Assembly (NCBI GenBank): GCA_963769715.1
Contig: CAVYNE010000025.1
Location: 248,001-312,000 of the forward strand
Reading direction: 5' to 3'
Origin: Palsa-504 sp963769715
Lineage (GTDB): Bacteria; Actinomycetota; Actinomycetes; Streptosporangiales; Streptosporangiaceae
DNA length: 64,000 bases
Made by a program: the position numbers and the translations under genes. Positions 34,981-43,982 of the stretch are shown here, one piece after another. A model generated the notes under the pieces. It saw only the letters and a program-made list of their open reading frames with translations. It had not been told where the DNA came from and made no database searches. Each line of letters begins with the position of its first letter. Within the stretch, counting starts at the first letter, position 1.

Positions 34981-36302
34981 GGGCGAGACCCGGCCCAGGG
35001 GTCGTAGTCGACCTCGAGGGGTTCTTGCGCGGGGCGCTCGGCCTCGGGTACGTGCTGCAGGTTGAGGCGGATCCGGTACCAGCTGGAGCTTCGGCCGCGC
35101 ATCGAGTCGACCAGGACGTCGGCCGGCTCGAGCTTCGGCCATACCGCGGGATGCCGCGCCTTCCAGCGTTCCAGCCCGGCCAGCGCCTCGTCCTTGCTGG
35201 CCGCGCGCGCGATCTCGATCAACGGCTTGGTGCTCTGCCTTCGGCCTGTGGGCCCGCTGGTCTGGCCCGGCGCCGAGGGAGCCGGAGCGGCCCCGGACCC
35301 GGCACTGCGCCGTTTGGACGGCTGGACCCGCGGCGCCTCGCCGGCCTGCTTGTCATAGTGCGGCGGCCACGGCGCGTCGGGCAGGCCCGCCGCCTCGTCC
35401 CTGGCCGCCAGCTCGAGCAGCCCGTCCAGCGATCCGGCCGCCTCGTCCATCTCGGCCCAGGGGTCGCCGACAGTCGCGAACCGCGCCGGGACGGTTTGGA
35501 TGGTGAACTCCGCAGGATCGCACGACGGCACCTCCGCCCAGGTCAGCGGCGTGGATACGCGGACGTCGGCGACCGGGCGGATCGAGTAGGCGGAGGCGAC
35601 CGTGCGGTCCTTGGCGTTCTGGTTGTAGTCCACGAACACGCCGTGCCGCTCCTCCTTCCACCACCTGGAGGTGGCCAGCTCAGGCGCCCGCCGCTCGATC
35701 TCCCGCGCTACCGCCACCGCCGCCCGGCGCACGTCGCCGAACTCCCAGCGCGGCAGGATCCGGGCGTAGATGTGCATGCCGCGCGACCCGGACGTCTTCG
35801 GCCAGCCGGTCAGGCCGAAATCCGCCAGCACGTCCCTGGCTACCAGGGCCACGTCCCTGATCTGCGGCCATTCCACTCCCGGTACCGGGTCCAGGTCGAC
35901 CCGGAGCTCGTCCGGGTGGTCCAGGTCGTCGGCGCGCACCGGGTGCGGGTTCAGGTCGATGCAGCCGAGGTTGATCACCCAGGCCAGCCCGGCCTCGTCG
36001 TTGACCACCACCTCGTCTGCGGTGCGGCCGGAGGGAAAGCGGAGCTCGACGGTGCCGACCCAGTCCGGCCGCTTCTCCGGGGCCCGCTTCTGGAAGAACG
36101 GCTCGCTCTCGGCGCCGTTCACGAACCGCTTCAGCGCCATCGGCCGCCCGCGCACGCCGCCCAGCGCCCCCGGCGCCACGGCCAGGTAGTAGTGCACCAT
36201 GTCCAGCTTGGTGACCCCGGCCCGCGAGAAGAACGCCTTGCTCGGATTGCTGATCGCGACCTCGCGGCCCGCCAGCTCCAGCACCATCTTCGGCTCAGCC
36301 AC
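34977..36302 (-). CDS. LigD-type DNA primase-polymerase (NHEJ)
   Basis: A 441-residue archaeo-eukaryotic primase-type polymerase, the POL domain of LigD. It begins LELAGREVAISNPSKAFFSRAGVTKLDMVHYYLAVAP, then RPMALKRFVNG and PEKRPDWVGTVELRFPSGR. The catalytic acids are in ELRVDLDPVPGVEW, followed by GWPKTSGSRGMHIYARI (His and Ser of the active site) and DYNQNAKDRTVASAYSIRPVADVRVSTPLTW. The last 120 residues form a linker and a small C-terminal domain (LEVDYDPW). It fills in or adds nucleotides at broken ends. It overlaps the ligase gene by eight bases, so the two make a split LigD. No Ku gene is in the window. Confidence 0.92.
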   Translation of the reverse strand: MAEPKMVLELAGREVAISNPSKAFFSRAGVTKLDMVHYYLAVAPGALGGVRGRPMALKRFVNGAESEPFFQKRAPEKRPDWVGTVELRFPSGRTADEVVVNDEAGLAWVINLGCIDLNPHPVRADDLDHPDELRVDLDPVPGVEWPQIRDVALVARDVLADFGLTGWPKTSGSRGMHIYARILPRWEFGDVRRAAVAVAREIERRAPELATSRWWKEERHGVFVDYNQNAKDRTVASAYSIRPVADVRVSTPLTWAEVPSCDPAEFTIQTVPARFATVGDPWAEMDEAAGSLDGLLELAARDEAAGLPDAPWPPHYDKQAGEAPRVQPSKRRSAGSGAAPAPSAPGQTSGPTGRRQSTKPLIEIARAASKDEALAGLERWKARHPAVWPKLEPADVLVDSMRGRSSSWYRIRLNLQHVPEAERPAQEPLEVDYDPWAGSRP

Positions 36303-37386
36303 GCCGGCTCCCTGAAGAGTGACCCTGCAGAATCTCGGCGAGGTCGAAGCTCACCGGCTCCTCCAGCTGCTCGTAGGTGCACGAGCGCGGCTCGCGGTCC
36401 GGCCGCCAGCGGACGAACTGCGCCGTATGCCGAAACCGCGGGCCCTCCATGTGGTCGTAGCGGACCTCGACCACGCGTTCCGGGCGCAGCGGGATGAATG
36501 ACAGGTCCTTGTCCGCGTTCCACCGGCTGGCCATGGCCGCGCGCGGGGTGCGCCCCCCGGCCTCGTGCTGCGCCCAGTTCCACGGGTGCGCCTCGAAGGT
36601 GGTGACCAGTGGCTGCAGCTCGGTGAACAGCTCCTTACGCCGCTCCATCGGGAAGGCGCCGATCACGCCGACGCTGGCCAGCTTCCCGTCGTCTTGATAC
36701 AGGCCGAGCAGCAGGGACCCGATGCGATCCTCTCCGCTCTTGTGGATCCGGTAGCCGGCCACCACGCAGTCCGCGGTGCGCTCGTGCTTGACCTTCAGCA
36801 TCACCCGCTTGTCCGGCTCGTAGACCCCGCCGGTCGGCTTGGCGATCAGCCCGTCCAGGCCGGCGCCCTCGAACTGGCTGAACCAGCCGGTGGCGACCTC
36901 CCGGTCGGTGGTCGTCGGGGTCAGGTGCACGGAGGAGCCGGCCGCGGCGAGCGCGCCCTCCAGGGCGGCCCGGCGTTCGGCGAACGGCCGTTCCATGTAG
37001 TCGGAATCACCCAGCGCGAGCAGGTCGAACGCGATGAAGTGCCCCGGCGTCTGGGTCGAGAGCAGCTCGACCCGGCTGGCCGCCGGGTGGATGCGCAGTT
37101 GCAGCGCCTCGAAGTCAAGCCGCCGGCCCTCGGCGTCGGGAATCACGATCTCCCCGTCGATCACGCACCGCTCCGGCAGTTCGGCCTTGATCGCGGCCAC
37201 CAGCTCGGGAAAGTAGCGCGTCATCGGCCGTTCGTTCCGGCTGCCGATCTCAACCTCGTCACCGTCGCGGAACACGATCGACCGGAAGCCGTCCCACTTC
37301 GGCTCGAATACGTAATCCCCGCTCGGGATCGCGCCGGTTGGCTTGGCCAGCATCGGCGCCACCGGCGGGTTGACAGGAAGATCCAT
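36295..37386 (-). CDS. ATP-dependent DNA ligase (LigC/LigD-type)
   Basis: A 363-residue ligase with the adenylation and OB domains. The nucleophile Lys is in EPKWDGFRS (KxDG motif I), with RYFPELVAAI, IDGEIVI (motif III), FDLLALG (IIIa), LDGLIAKP (IV) and VMLKVKHERTADCVVAG (V), then the OB domain GRTP and RPERVVEVRYDHMEGPRFRHTAQFVRWRPDR. It seals nicks or double-strand breaks with ATP. No nuclease domain is fused. It is the first gene of the two-gene repair operon. Confidence 0.93.
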   Translation of the reverse strand: MDLPVNPPVAPMLAKPTGAIPSGDYVFEPKWDGFRSIVFRDGDEVEIGSRNERPMTRYFPELVAAIKAELPERCVIDGEIVIPDAEGRRLDFEALQLRIHPAASRVELLSTQTPGHFIAFDLLALGDSDYMERPFAERRAALEGALAAAGSSVHLTPTTTDREVATGWFSQFEGAGLDGLIAKPTGGVYEPDKRVMLKVKHERTADCVVAGYRIHKSGEDRIGSLLLGLYQDDGKLASVGVIGAFPMERRKELFTELQPLVTTFEAHPWNWAQHEAGGRTPRAAMASRWNADKDLSFIPLRPERVVEVRYDHMEGPRFRHTAQFVRWRPDREPRSCTYEQLEEPVSFDLAEILQGHSSGSRRG

Positions 37387-37395
37387 TCTCCCAGC

Positions 37396-38232
37396 TTAAG
37401 GCGCGGTCCACATCTCGCTGTGTTTCCACAGCTCCGCGGCCAGCTCGGGCGTGGCCACCGGGCTCGGTGCGCGCTCCGCGCACTTGTCGTAGAACAGCCC
37501 GCTGTCCTGTGCTACGTCCGGCGAGGTGGCGCAGTACAAGGACGTCTGGGCGCCTTCGGTGGTGGACAGCAGGCGCCTGGTCACGATCGGGCGGACCGGC
37601 CACGGCACCCGCCGCCAGATGTCGGAGGCCACCACCCCCGGGTGCAGCGCGTACGTGGTGACCCCGGTGCCCGCCACGCGGCGGGCGAGTTCCTGCGTGA
37701 ACAGCACGTTGCACAGCTTGGAGACGGCATATTCGCGCAATCCCGTGATGCCGCGGGTGCGCCGCCGCAGCGCCTCGAAGTCGATGCCCTGGGCCGAGTA
37801 GTGGGCGTCGCTGGACACCGTCACCACCCGGGCCGGCCCGCTGTCGGTCAGGCAGCCGAGCAGGGCGCTCGTCAGCGCGAAGTGACCGAGGTGATTTATC
37901 CCGAACGTCAGCTCGAATCCCTGTTTGGTCAGGCCTCGTGCCCCGCCTACGCCGGCGTTGTTCACCAGTACGTGCAGCGGCTCGCCCAGGGCCAGGAACG
38001 CCGCGGCGCACGCCTGCACCGAGTCCAGGTCGGCCAGGTCGAGCGGCAGGAACCAGACCGAATCGCTGCCGGTCTCGGCCGTGATCGCGGCGACCGCCGC
38101 CTCGCCCTTGGCCCGGGACCTGGCCGCGATCCACACGCGTCCGCCCTGGCCGGCCAGCCCGGCCGCCGTGGCCCGCCCGATCCCGGTGTTGCCCCCGGTC
38201 ACCAGGAACGTCCGCCCGTCCAGCTTCCCCAT
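37396..38232 (-). CDS. Short-chain dehydrogenase/reductase
   Basis: A 278-residue SDR. Cofactor site TFLVTGGNTGIGRATAAGL; structural NNAGV; catalytic Ser in VVTVSSDAHYS and YxxxK as YAVSK ('LREYAVSKLCNVLF'). Sequence around 'HLGHFALTSALLGCL' and 'FDPLDLADLDSVQACA' resembles the retinol-dehydrogenase/protochlorophyllide reductase-like SDR branch, so NADP use and a broad substrate range are likely. ATG 38232 is chosen because the family start MGKLDGRTFLVTGG follows; the frame upstream is antisense to the intergenic hairpin. It is ten bases upstream of the ligase gene on the same strand. Confidence 0.88.
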   Translation of the reverse strand: MGKLDGRTFLVTGGNTGIGRATAAGLAGQGGRVWIAARSRAKGEAAVAAITAETGSDSVWFLPLDLADLDSVQACAAAFLALGEPLHVLVNNAGVGGARGLTKQGFELTFGINHLGHFALTSALLGCLTDSGPARVVTVSSDAHYSAQGIDFEALRRRTRGITGLREYAVSKLCNVLFTQELARRVAGTGVTTYALHPGVVASDIWRRVPWPVRPIVTRRLLSTTEGAQTSLYCATSPDVAQDSGLFYDKCAERAPSPVATPELAAELWKHSEMWTAP

Positions 38233-38261
38233 CCGCACTCCTATCCCGACGTCAGAACCAA

Positions 38262-38303
38262 CGTGGACAGCTACCCCCCATGCTGCGGGGGTAGCTGTCC
38301 ACG
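38262..38303. terminator. 17-bp hairpin after the APC permease gene
   Basis: CGTGGACAGCTACCCCC (38262-38278) pairs perfectly with 38287-38303, with an eight-base loop. It starts 16 bases past the APC permease stop on the minus strand. Confidence 0.7.
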
Positions 38304-38318
38304 ATGTCGCGGAGCAGC

Positions 38319-39947
38319 CTACTCGACCGGGATTTCCTTGTTGATCAGGGACAGGTCGATGCCCTGGCGGTTTCGGATGATGCGGGCCCCCACGAAGATG
38401 ACGATGGCCAGCACGTAGTTCGCGCCCATGTAGACGAGGGAGGACGAATAGTTCACGAAGTACAGGTTGTTCGACAGCCACTCGATGAGGCAGTACACGA
38501 GCAGCGCGATCGTCACCACCCCGGCCACCGGCACGATGGGCACGCCGAACAACTTCACCTTGCTGGCCGGCGAGGCGTACCACAGGTCCGGCTTGCGCAG
38601 CGGCAGGATGACCACCGCGATCGCGCTGAACAGGTACGTCACCGCGATGACCAGCGTGGCGTCCAGCGTGTAGGTGTGGAAATTGCTGTTGTACGAGTAC
38701 AGCGCCGCCAGCCCCACGGCAGGCAGCAACATCAAGATCAGCGAATAGAACGGCACCCGGCGCTTCTCCGAGACCTCAGCCGCCCGGTCGGGGAGCACGC
38801 GGTCGAACGCGGCCGCGAAGATGACCCGGGTCGAGGACAGGAACAGGGTTCCCACCCAGCCGAAGAACCACAGGCTGAGCACCAGGATGAGCACCACCTG
38901 GAAGGCGGTGTTGTTCACCAGCCAGCCCGCGAACATGAACGGGTACGGCCAGATGCCGAACTGCGGGGTGAGGTTGTAGTCCAGCGAGTTGAGGTTCTGG
39001 TAGAAGCCCCAGCCGACGGTCTTGGCCATCAGCAGGAAGAAGATGATCGTGAAGGCGACCGTGAGCCACAGGCCGAAGAACATGCCGGCGAACACCCGTT
39101 TGAAGTCGCTCGCGCCGCGGACCTCTCCGTACAGGGTGGTGCCCCAGTTCGGCCACAGCAGGAAGAACATGAACGCCGGGATGAGCAGCATCGTCGGCCC
39201 GAGCGGGCCGAAGCCGATCGGCGATGTGGTGTAGCCGGCCTTGACGGCCGCCGCGTTGGTGGCCACGTAGGCGTTGTGGACGCCGAACAGGTTCTGCCCT
39301 TCCCGGTTGAACGCGGCGATGAAGTCGGCGTGCGAGTTGATCAGCAGCAGGATCACCACGACGGCGAAGCCGACCACGCCGCCGATGAAGCACCAGCGCT
39401 GGACCTTGGCGTAACCGGCCATGCCGATGGAGACCAGCAGGCCGGCCACCGCGATCGTGATCAGTGTCACGATGAAGATCCCGTTGTGCGTGCCGAACCA
39501 CGCGTAGCCGCCCCCAGGCCAGGTCCACTTGAGCGTTGCCCACAGCGGCTGGAACAGCTGGACCGCCAAGATGTTGCCGTAGATCGGCGCCCACAGCCAG
39601 AGAATGAACCACCAGCCGGTCGCGGCCATCACGAAGCCGATGCCGCTGCCCAGGATCCTGGTCTGCCAGACGTAATCGCCGCCCGCCCGCGGGATCGTGA
39701 CCACGAGCCCGGAATAGGCGATCACCAGGAACGACACCCAGATGCCCCCGATGATCGTCGCCGTTATGAACTGGCCCTTCGGGAACGCCGGCCCGGCGAA
39801 GGTGAACTCCCAGATTCCGAGCGTCACGAAGTTGGTCGCCAGGCACGCGTAGATCAGCGAGTCCCGGACCGACCAGCCGCGGACCAGGCCCGTCGCCTTG
39901 CGGAGGAAGAGAGTCGGTCTCTCCTCCCCAAGTGCTCCTGCCGTCAT
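38319..39947 (-). CDS. APC-superfamily amino acid/amine permease
   Basis: A 542-residue membrane transporter with about 12 hydrophobic segments. After a charged N-terminus (LRKATGLVRGWSVRDSLIYACLATNFVTLGIW) it shows SGLVVTIPRAGGDYVWQTRILG, the 'PRAGGDYV.SR' motif of APC carriers, then SSTRVIFAAAFDRVLPD. Extended TM7-9 loops resemble large actinobacterial APC permeases, often for amino acids, amines or purines. The substrate cannot be read. ATG 39947 has GGAGG six bases upstream. An AT-rich promoter-like stretch precedes it. Confidence 0.9.
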   Translation of the reverse strand: MTAGALGEERPTLFLRKATGLVRGWSVRDSLIYACLATNFVTLGIWEFTFAGPAFPKGQFITATIIGGIWVSFLVIAYSGLVVTIPRAGGDYVWQTRILGSGIGFVMAATGWWFILWLWAPIYGNILAVQLFQPLWATLKWTWPGGGYAWFGTHNGIFIVTLITIAVAGLLVSIGMAGYAKVQRWCFIGGVVGFAVVVILLLINSHADFIAAFNREGQNLFGVHNAYVATNAAAVKAGYTTSPIGFGPLGPTMLLIPAFMFFLLWPNWGTTLYGEVRGASDFKRVFAGMFFGLWLTVAFTIIFFLLMAKTVGWGFYQNLNSLDYNLTPQFGIWPYPFMFAGWLVNNTAFQVVLILVLSLWFFGWVGTLFLSSTRVIFAAAFDRVLPDRAAEVSEKRRVPFYSLILMLLPAVGLAALYSYNSNFHTYTLDATLVIAVTYLFSAIAVVILPLRKPDLWYASPASKVKLFGVPIVPVAGVVTIALLVYCLIEWLSNNLYFVNYSSSLVYMGANYVLAIVIFVGARIIRNRQGIDLSLINKEIPVE

Positions 39948-40176
39948 ATGTATCCTCCGATTTTATCCTGTTTTGTCCGTTTTAGGCGAGATAAGAAGGC
40001 TACATCTGGTGTGTATGTGTTCATCTAGCGTCAATATAGGTCTTTAGGGACCTCTGGAACTGCTGGTTGTGAAGTTGAGGACTTACACTCCGCTATTCTG
40101 CTGACCGACGCGCCGGATTCCTCGCTAGCGGGAGCGGGCCACGCGGGTCGGGGGCTGCTGGTGGTTTTGCGGGTCC

Positions 40177-41118
40177 TCAGCCGTTCACGAGTATGTACTT
40201 GCTGACCTTCCCTTTCTTCTCGTTCAGTTCGAGGAGCGCGCCCTGCAGCACGCCGTCGGTGTAGGAGCTGCCGGGATTAATGGACAGGGTCCGGCTGCCG
40301 AGCCTCTTCACTCCCCGGCTCTCGTGGATGTGACCGTGCACCGACAGCGGCGGCTCGTACTTCAGGATGGCGTCGCGGACCGCGGTCGAACCAACCGGCT
40401 TCATCACCGCGCCGCCGTGCGTGGGGCGCATCGTCTTGTCGAGCGCGGGTGCCTCGTCGAGCCCGGTACCGTACGGCGGCGCGTGGAAGTTGAATATCGC
40501 CCGGCTCATGTCGGGGATCTGCGAGACCACAGCGTCGATCTTCGACGTCAGGACGTCCTCGGGCGCCTCGCGGAAGGTATTCCACGGGGTCGGGTTGGTC
40601 CAGCCCATCGAGGCGAGATAGAACCCGCCGATGTCGAGCACCTTGCTCTCGGCGAAACTCACGGAAGGGGACGCCTCGATGATCGCGTCGATGTCCCAGA
40701 TGTCGTCGTTCCCGCCGTTGAGGATGCACGGAATGTCGCCGCCGCGCAGCTTGCCGTCGGCCATGTCGAGCCATCGGTCCAGGCCGCGGGTCATCTCCAG
40801 GGTGAACCTGCGGTCGACAGAACCGTCCTGCTCGTTCAGCGCGTCGAGCTCGTCCGTGGACATCACGGCGGGGTAGGACCCGCGGTCGCGGATCTTGCGC
40901 TGGATCTCGTCGAGTTCGGCCTTGGTTTCCAGCCGCAGCCGCTGGCCGCCGAAGGTCACCTCCCAGTAGCCGGGCATGGCCAGGACCGGCACCAGGACCT
41001 TGCCGGTCACGTCCCCGCCCAGCACGACCATGTCGGCCTTGTAGAAGGCGGCGGCGTTGAGGAATTTTCGCCAGCAGACCTCGGAGCCATGGATGTCCGT
41101 GGCGAAGAAGACTTTCAT
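40177..41118 (-). CDS. Calcineurin-like metallophosphoesterase
   Basis: A 313-residue phosphoesterase with the dinuclear metal motifs in order: MKVFFATDIHGSE (DxH), VVLGGDVTG (GD), NGGNDD (GNH-like, with Asp), IFNFHAPPYG and HGHIHES (GHxH). It lacks a signal peptide and acts in the cytoplasm. Substrates of this family include cyclic nucleotides and nucleic-acid ends; none can be chosen from sequence. The nucleotidyltransferase-fold gene lies 48 bases upstream on the same strand, so the two may be one operon. Confidence 0.88.
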   Translation of the reverse strand: MKVFFATDIHGSEVCWRKFLNAAAFYKADMVVLGGDVTGKVLVPVLAMPGYWEVTFGGQRLRLETKAELDEIQRKIRDRGSYPAVMSTDELDALNEQDGSVDRRFTLEMTRGLDRWLDMADGKLRGGDIPCILNGGNDDIWDIDAIIEASPSVSFAESKVLDIGGFYLASMGWTNPTPWNTFREAPEDVLTSKIDAVVSQIPDMSRAIFNFHAPPYGTGLDEAPALDKTMRPTHGGAVMKPVGSTAVRDAILKYEPPLSVHGHIHESRGVKRLGSRTLSINPGSSYTDGVLQGALLELNEKKGKVSKYILVNG

Positions 41119-41166
41119 CGCGGTCTCAGGTGCCTTCCTTATTGCTCAGTACTTCCTGGAAGCGAA

Positions 41167-41961
41167 TCAGTGGTCCACTTCTTCGGGTAGTTCGTACCAG
41201 CGGACCCGGTCGCCCACGTTGGACCTCAGCTTCCACTTGAGCCCCTTCGGTACTGTTTCGGCGACCTCGTGCAGTTGCTTCGCCTGTGTCAGGGCGTCGA
41301 AGCGCGGGTACGGCGGCGCCAGTCCAGGCTGGGAGGAGAGCAGGTCAGGCAGCTTGGTCAGGTTGCCCGTCACGGTCCGCCACCAGCCCCAGTCGCCGGC
41401 GAGCACCGCGCCGAACCGGTCGGGGTCGATGGACGGACGGGCGGAATCCCGGCCCACCCGCACCCCGGATAGCAGGTGGAAAATGTCGTGCGCGTCCTTG
41501 GCGTTAAGCTCGACGATCTGCAGCTTGGATAGCAGCAGGTCAGCCGGGTCGAGTGTCGGCAGATTGGCCGACGCCGAGCTGAACGACGGCTTGAAGTCCA
41601 GCGTGTGGCACATTGACAGCCGGTCCACCATGACGTCGATGGGCCGCCCCGACGCGGCGGTGAAGTACATCTGCCGGTCCCCGTTCAGGTTGTTGAACCG
41701 GCGGTCGGGCTCGCAGCCCGCGCTTTCCAGGTACGCGGCCACCTTGCGCCGGCTCTTGCCGAGGCAGGCCAGGTCGATGTCCTGCCCGGCGCGCAGCCGG
41801 GGCGGGAAATCGGGGCACAGCACCCGGACCCCGAGGCCGCCGAGGATCTTGAGCTGGTGGCCCGCCTCCGTCGCGCCGCGCACCAGCCCGGCCGCCTCGG
41901 GCAGCGGGTCGCTCGCGGCGTTTCCCCCGGGGCCGCCGCGAGCCTCGTTTGGTGTGGTCAT
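41167..41961 (-). CDS. Nucleotidyltransferase-fold protein
   Basis: A 264-residue soluble protein. Residues ~35-115 match the nucleotidyltransferase fold: KILGGLGVRVLCPDFPP, RLRAGQDIDLACLGKSRRKVAAYLESAGCEP (two acids as DID) and IDVMVDRLSMCHTLDF (third acid). This is close to AbiEii/DUF1814-like or KNTase-like MNT proteins. The C-terminal half (LPTLDPADLLLSKLQIVELNAKDAHDIFHLL) matches the helical tail of such proteins. ATG 41961 has GAGGAGCG upstream. The substrate is unknown. Its pairing with the metallophosphoesterase may make a modify/remove pair; this is inference. Confidence 0.65.
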   Translation of the reverse strand: MTTPNEARGGPGGNAASDPLPEAAGLVRGATEAGHQLKILGGLGVRVLCPDFPPRLRAGQDIDLACLGKSRRKVAAYLESAGCEPDRRFNNLNGDRQMYFTAASGRPIDVMVDRLSMCHTLDFKPSFSSASANLPTLDPADLLLSKLQIVELNAKDAHDIFHLLSGVRVGRDSARPSIDPDRFGAVLAGDWGWWRTVTGNLTKLPDLLSSQPGLAPPYPRFDALTQAKQLHEVAETVPKGLKWKLRSNVGDRVRWYELPEEVDH

Positions 41962-42167
41962 GCCAGGTCGCTCCTCGTCTTACCCCGTGCCAGTTAGATC
42001 ATGGTGACGTGATAGCCGGTCTGTCTAGTTTTCGGGTAAAGAATCCCACGTTGTGGGGCTCTGCTGGCTCCGGAGGGACGAACCCAGGAGCCCCCCGAAC
42101 CCTCGAAGAGATTTGGCTGGCTCCGCATGGCGCGTACCGCAGCCCGTTCGGCATTACAAATGATCTT
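41962..42167. other. Intergenic region between the GMC oxidoreductase end and the nucleotidyltransferase start
   Basis: No gene or tRNA seen. Short AT-rich stretch near 42145-42175 with a weak inverted repeat ATGAT-CTTTTA-ATCAT just past the oxidoreductase stop. Confidence 0.5.
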
Positions 42168-43862
42168 TTAATCATCCGAACGGACCTGGCTTTCACCCGC
42201 TCGCGCCACATCACGGTCTCGCCGGAAGAACTCGACCGGCTCCGCCGGCAGCGGCGTATTGCCGAGGATCAGGTCGGCCGCCTTTTCGGCGATCATCATG
42301 ACCGGCGCGTAAATGTTGCCGTTGGTGACGTACGGCATGACCGAAGCGTCGACGACCCGCAGCCCCTGCAGTCCGTGCACCCGCATGGTCGCCGGGTCGG
42401 TCACCGCCATCGCGTCGGTGCCCATCTTGGTCGTGCAGGACGGGTGCAGCGCGGTCTCGGCGTCCCTGGCCACCCAGGCCAGGATCTCCTCGTCGGTCTC
42501 CACCGAAGGGCCGGGCGACAGCTCGCCCGCGTTGTAGTTGTCGAAGGCCGGCTGGGTCAAGATCTTCCGGGCGATCTGGATCGCCTCCACCCATTCCCGC
42601 TGGTCGGTCGGCGTGGACAGGTAATTGAACCGCAGTGCGGGGTGCACCTTCGGATCGCGCGAGGTGATCTTGCAGGTCCCGCGGGAGTCGGAGTACATCG
42701 GGCCGATGTGCACCTGGTACCCGTGCCCGCCCGCGGGCGACGAGCCGTCGTAGCGGATCGCGATGGGCAGGAAGTGGAACATCAGGTTCGGGTAGACCAC
42801 GTCGTCGTTGCTGCGGGCGAAGCCGCCGCCCTCGAAGTGGTTGGTGGCGCCCGGGCCGGTCCGCCCGAACAGCCACTTCGCGCCGACCATGGGGCGGTTG
42901 CGCCACTTGAGCGCGGGCGCGACCGAGACCGGCAGCTTGGAGCCGTACTGGACGTACACCTCCAGGTGGTCCTGCAGGTTCTCGCCCACGCCGGGCAGGT
43001 CGGCGACCACGTCGATGCCGAACTCGGAAAGCTCCCCGGCGTTGCCGACGCCGGACAGCTGCAGCAGCTGCGGAGAGTTGATGGCCCCGCCCGACAAGAT
43101 GAGCTCGCCGGACCGGACCCGCTTGACCTTTCCTTCGTGGCGGAACTCGACGCCGACCGCGCGCGGGCCGTCGAAGATGATCTTCGTGACGAAGGCGCGG
43201 CAGGCCACCGTGAGGTTGGGCCGGCTCATCACCGGATACAGGTAGGCGCGCGCGGCAGACAGCCGCCTGCCCCGGTGGATGTTCCGGTCGAAGGCGTTGA
43301 AGCCCTCCTGCCGGTAGCCGTTCACGTCGTCGGTGAGCTGATAGCCGGCCTGCTGGACGGCGGCGAAGAACGCCTTGAACAGCGGGCTGGTAGCCGGGCC
43401 CCGCTCGAGCACCAGCGGCCCGGTGTGACCGCGGAACGGATCCTTCTCCTCGGCGGCCAGGCAGTTCTCCATCCGCTTGAAGTAGGGCAGGCAGTGCGCG
43501 TAGTCCCACTCGGCCATGCCCGCGTCCGCCGCCCAGCGCTCGTAGTCCAGCGGGTTGCCACGCTGGAAGATCATCCCGTTGATGCTGCTCGACCCGCCCA
43601 GGACCTTCCCCCGGGCGTGGTAGACGCGCCGCCCGTTCAGCTGCGGCTCAGGCTCGCTGGAGTACTTCCAGTCGTAGAAGCGGCTGCCGATCGGGAAGGT
43701 GAGCGCGGCCGGCATGTGGATGAACGGGTCCCAGATGTAGTCCGGGCGGCCCGCCTCGAGCACGAGCACCCGGGCGCCCGGGTCGGCGGACAGCCGGTTG
43801 CCCAGGGCGCTGCCCGCAGATCCGCCGCCGACGATAACGAAGTCATAGGTATGAGGTGCCAT
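42168..43862 (-). CDS. GMC-family FAD oxidoreductase, choline dehydrogenase-like
   Basis: A 564-residue GMC oxidoreductase. FAD site YDFVIVGGGSAGSALGNRLSAD and VLVLEAGRPD; GMC signature 1 GKVLGGSSSINGMIFQRGN; signature 2 GAINSPQLLQLSGVG; C-terminal catalytic region LHPSCTTKMG and VDASVMPYVTNGNIYAPVMMIAEKAADLI. The overall pattern is closest to bacterial choline dehydrogenases (BetA) and alcohol dehydrogenases of the family. No betaine aldehyde dehydrogenase gene is adjacent, so the substrate stays open. ATG 43862 is chosen because the FAD start follows at once. It lies 121 bases downstream of the first STAND gene. Confidence 0.9.
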   Translation of the reverse strand: MAPHTYDFVIVGGGSAGSALGNRLSADPGARVLVLEAGRPDYIWDPFIHMPAALTFPIGSRFYDWKYSSEPEPQLNGRRVYHARGKVLGGSSSINGMIFQRGNPLDYERWAADAGMAEWDYAHCLPYFKRMENCLAAEEKDPFRGHTGPLVLERGPATSPLFKAFFAAVQQAGYQLTDDVNGYRQEGFNAFDRNIHRGRRLSAARAYLYPVMSRPNLTVACRAFVTKIIFDGPRAVGVEFRHEGKVKRVRSGELILSGGAINSPQLLQLSGVGNAGELSEFGIDVVADLPGVGENLQDHLEVYVQYGSKLPVSVAPALKWRNRPMVGAKWLFGRTGPGATNHFEGGGFARSNDDVVYPNLMFHFLPIAIRYDGSSPAGGHGYQVHIGPMYSDSRGTCKITSRDPKVHPALRFNYLSTPTDQREWVEAIQIARKILTQPAFDNYNAGELSPGPSVETDEEILAWVARDAETALHPSCTTKMGTDAMAVTDPATMRVHGLQGLRVVDASVMPYVTNGNIYAPVMMIAEKAADLILGNTPLPAEPVEFFRRDRDVARAGESQVRSDD

Positions 43863-43982
43863 GGGTCCGCTGTCCTCCCGCTCGCCTCCGGGGCGCCCTT
43901 GCGGCGCTGCCTTCCATCGTCCCTCGTTCCTCACTCCTCAGTCCAGGCGGCGCCGGGCCCGTTCGGCTCGCGGGGAGCGCCG

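Noticed and set aside
36565..38418. Long plus-strand open frame across the ligase and SDR genes
   Set aside because: It is antisense to two well-recognised genes and has the Arg/Gly/Gln-rich look of GC-driven shadows.
38304..40028. Long plus-strand open frame opposite the APC permease
   Set aside because: Its composition (Asp/Glu/Arg/His/Gln repeats) is that of the complement of membrane-helix codons.
41962..42167. tRNA gene
   Set aside because: Searched by eye for T-loop and acceptor pairing; no cloverleaf can be made.
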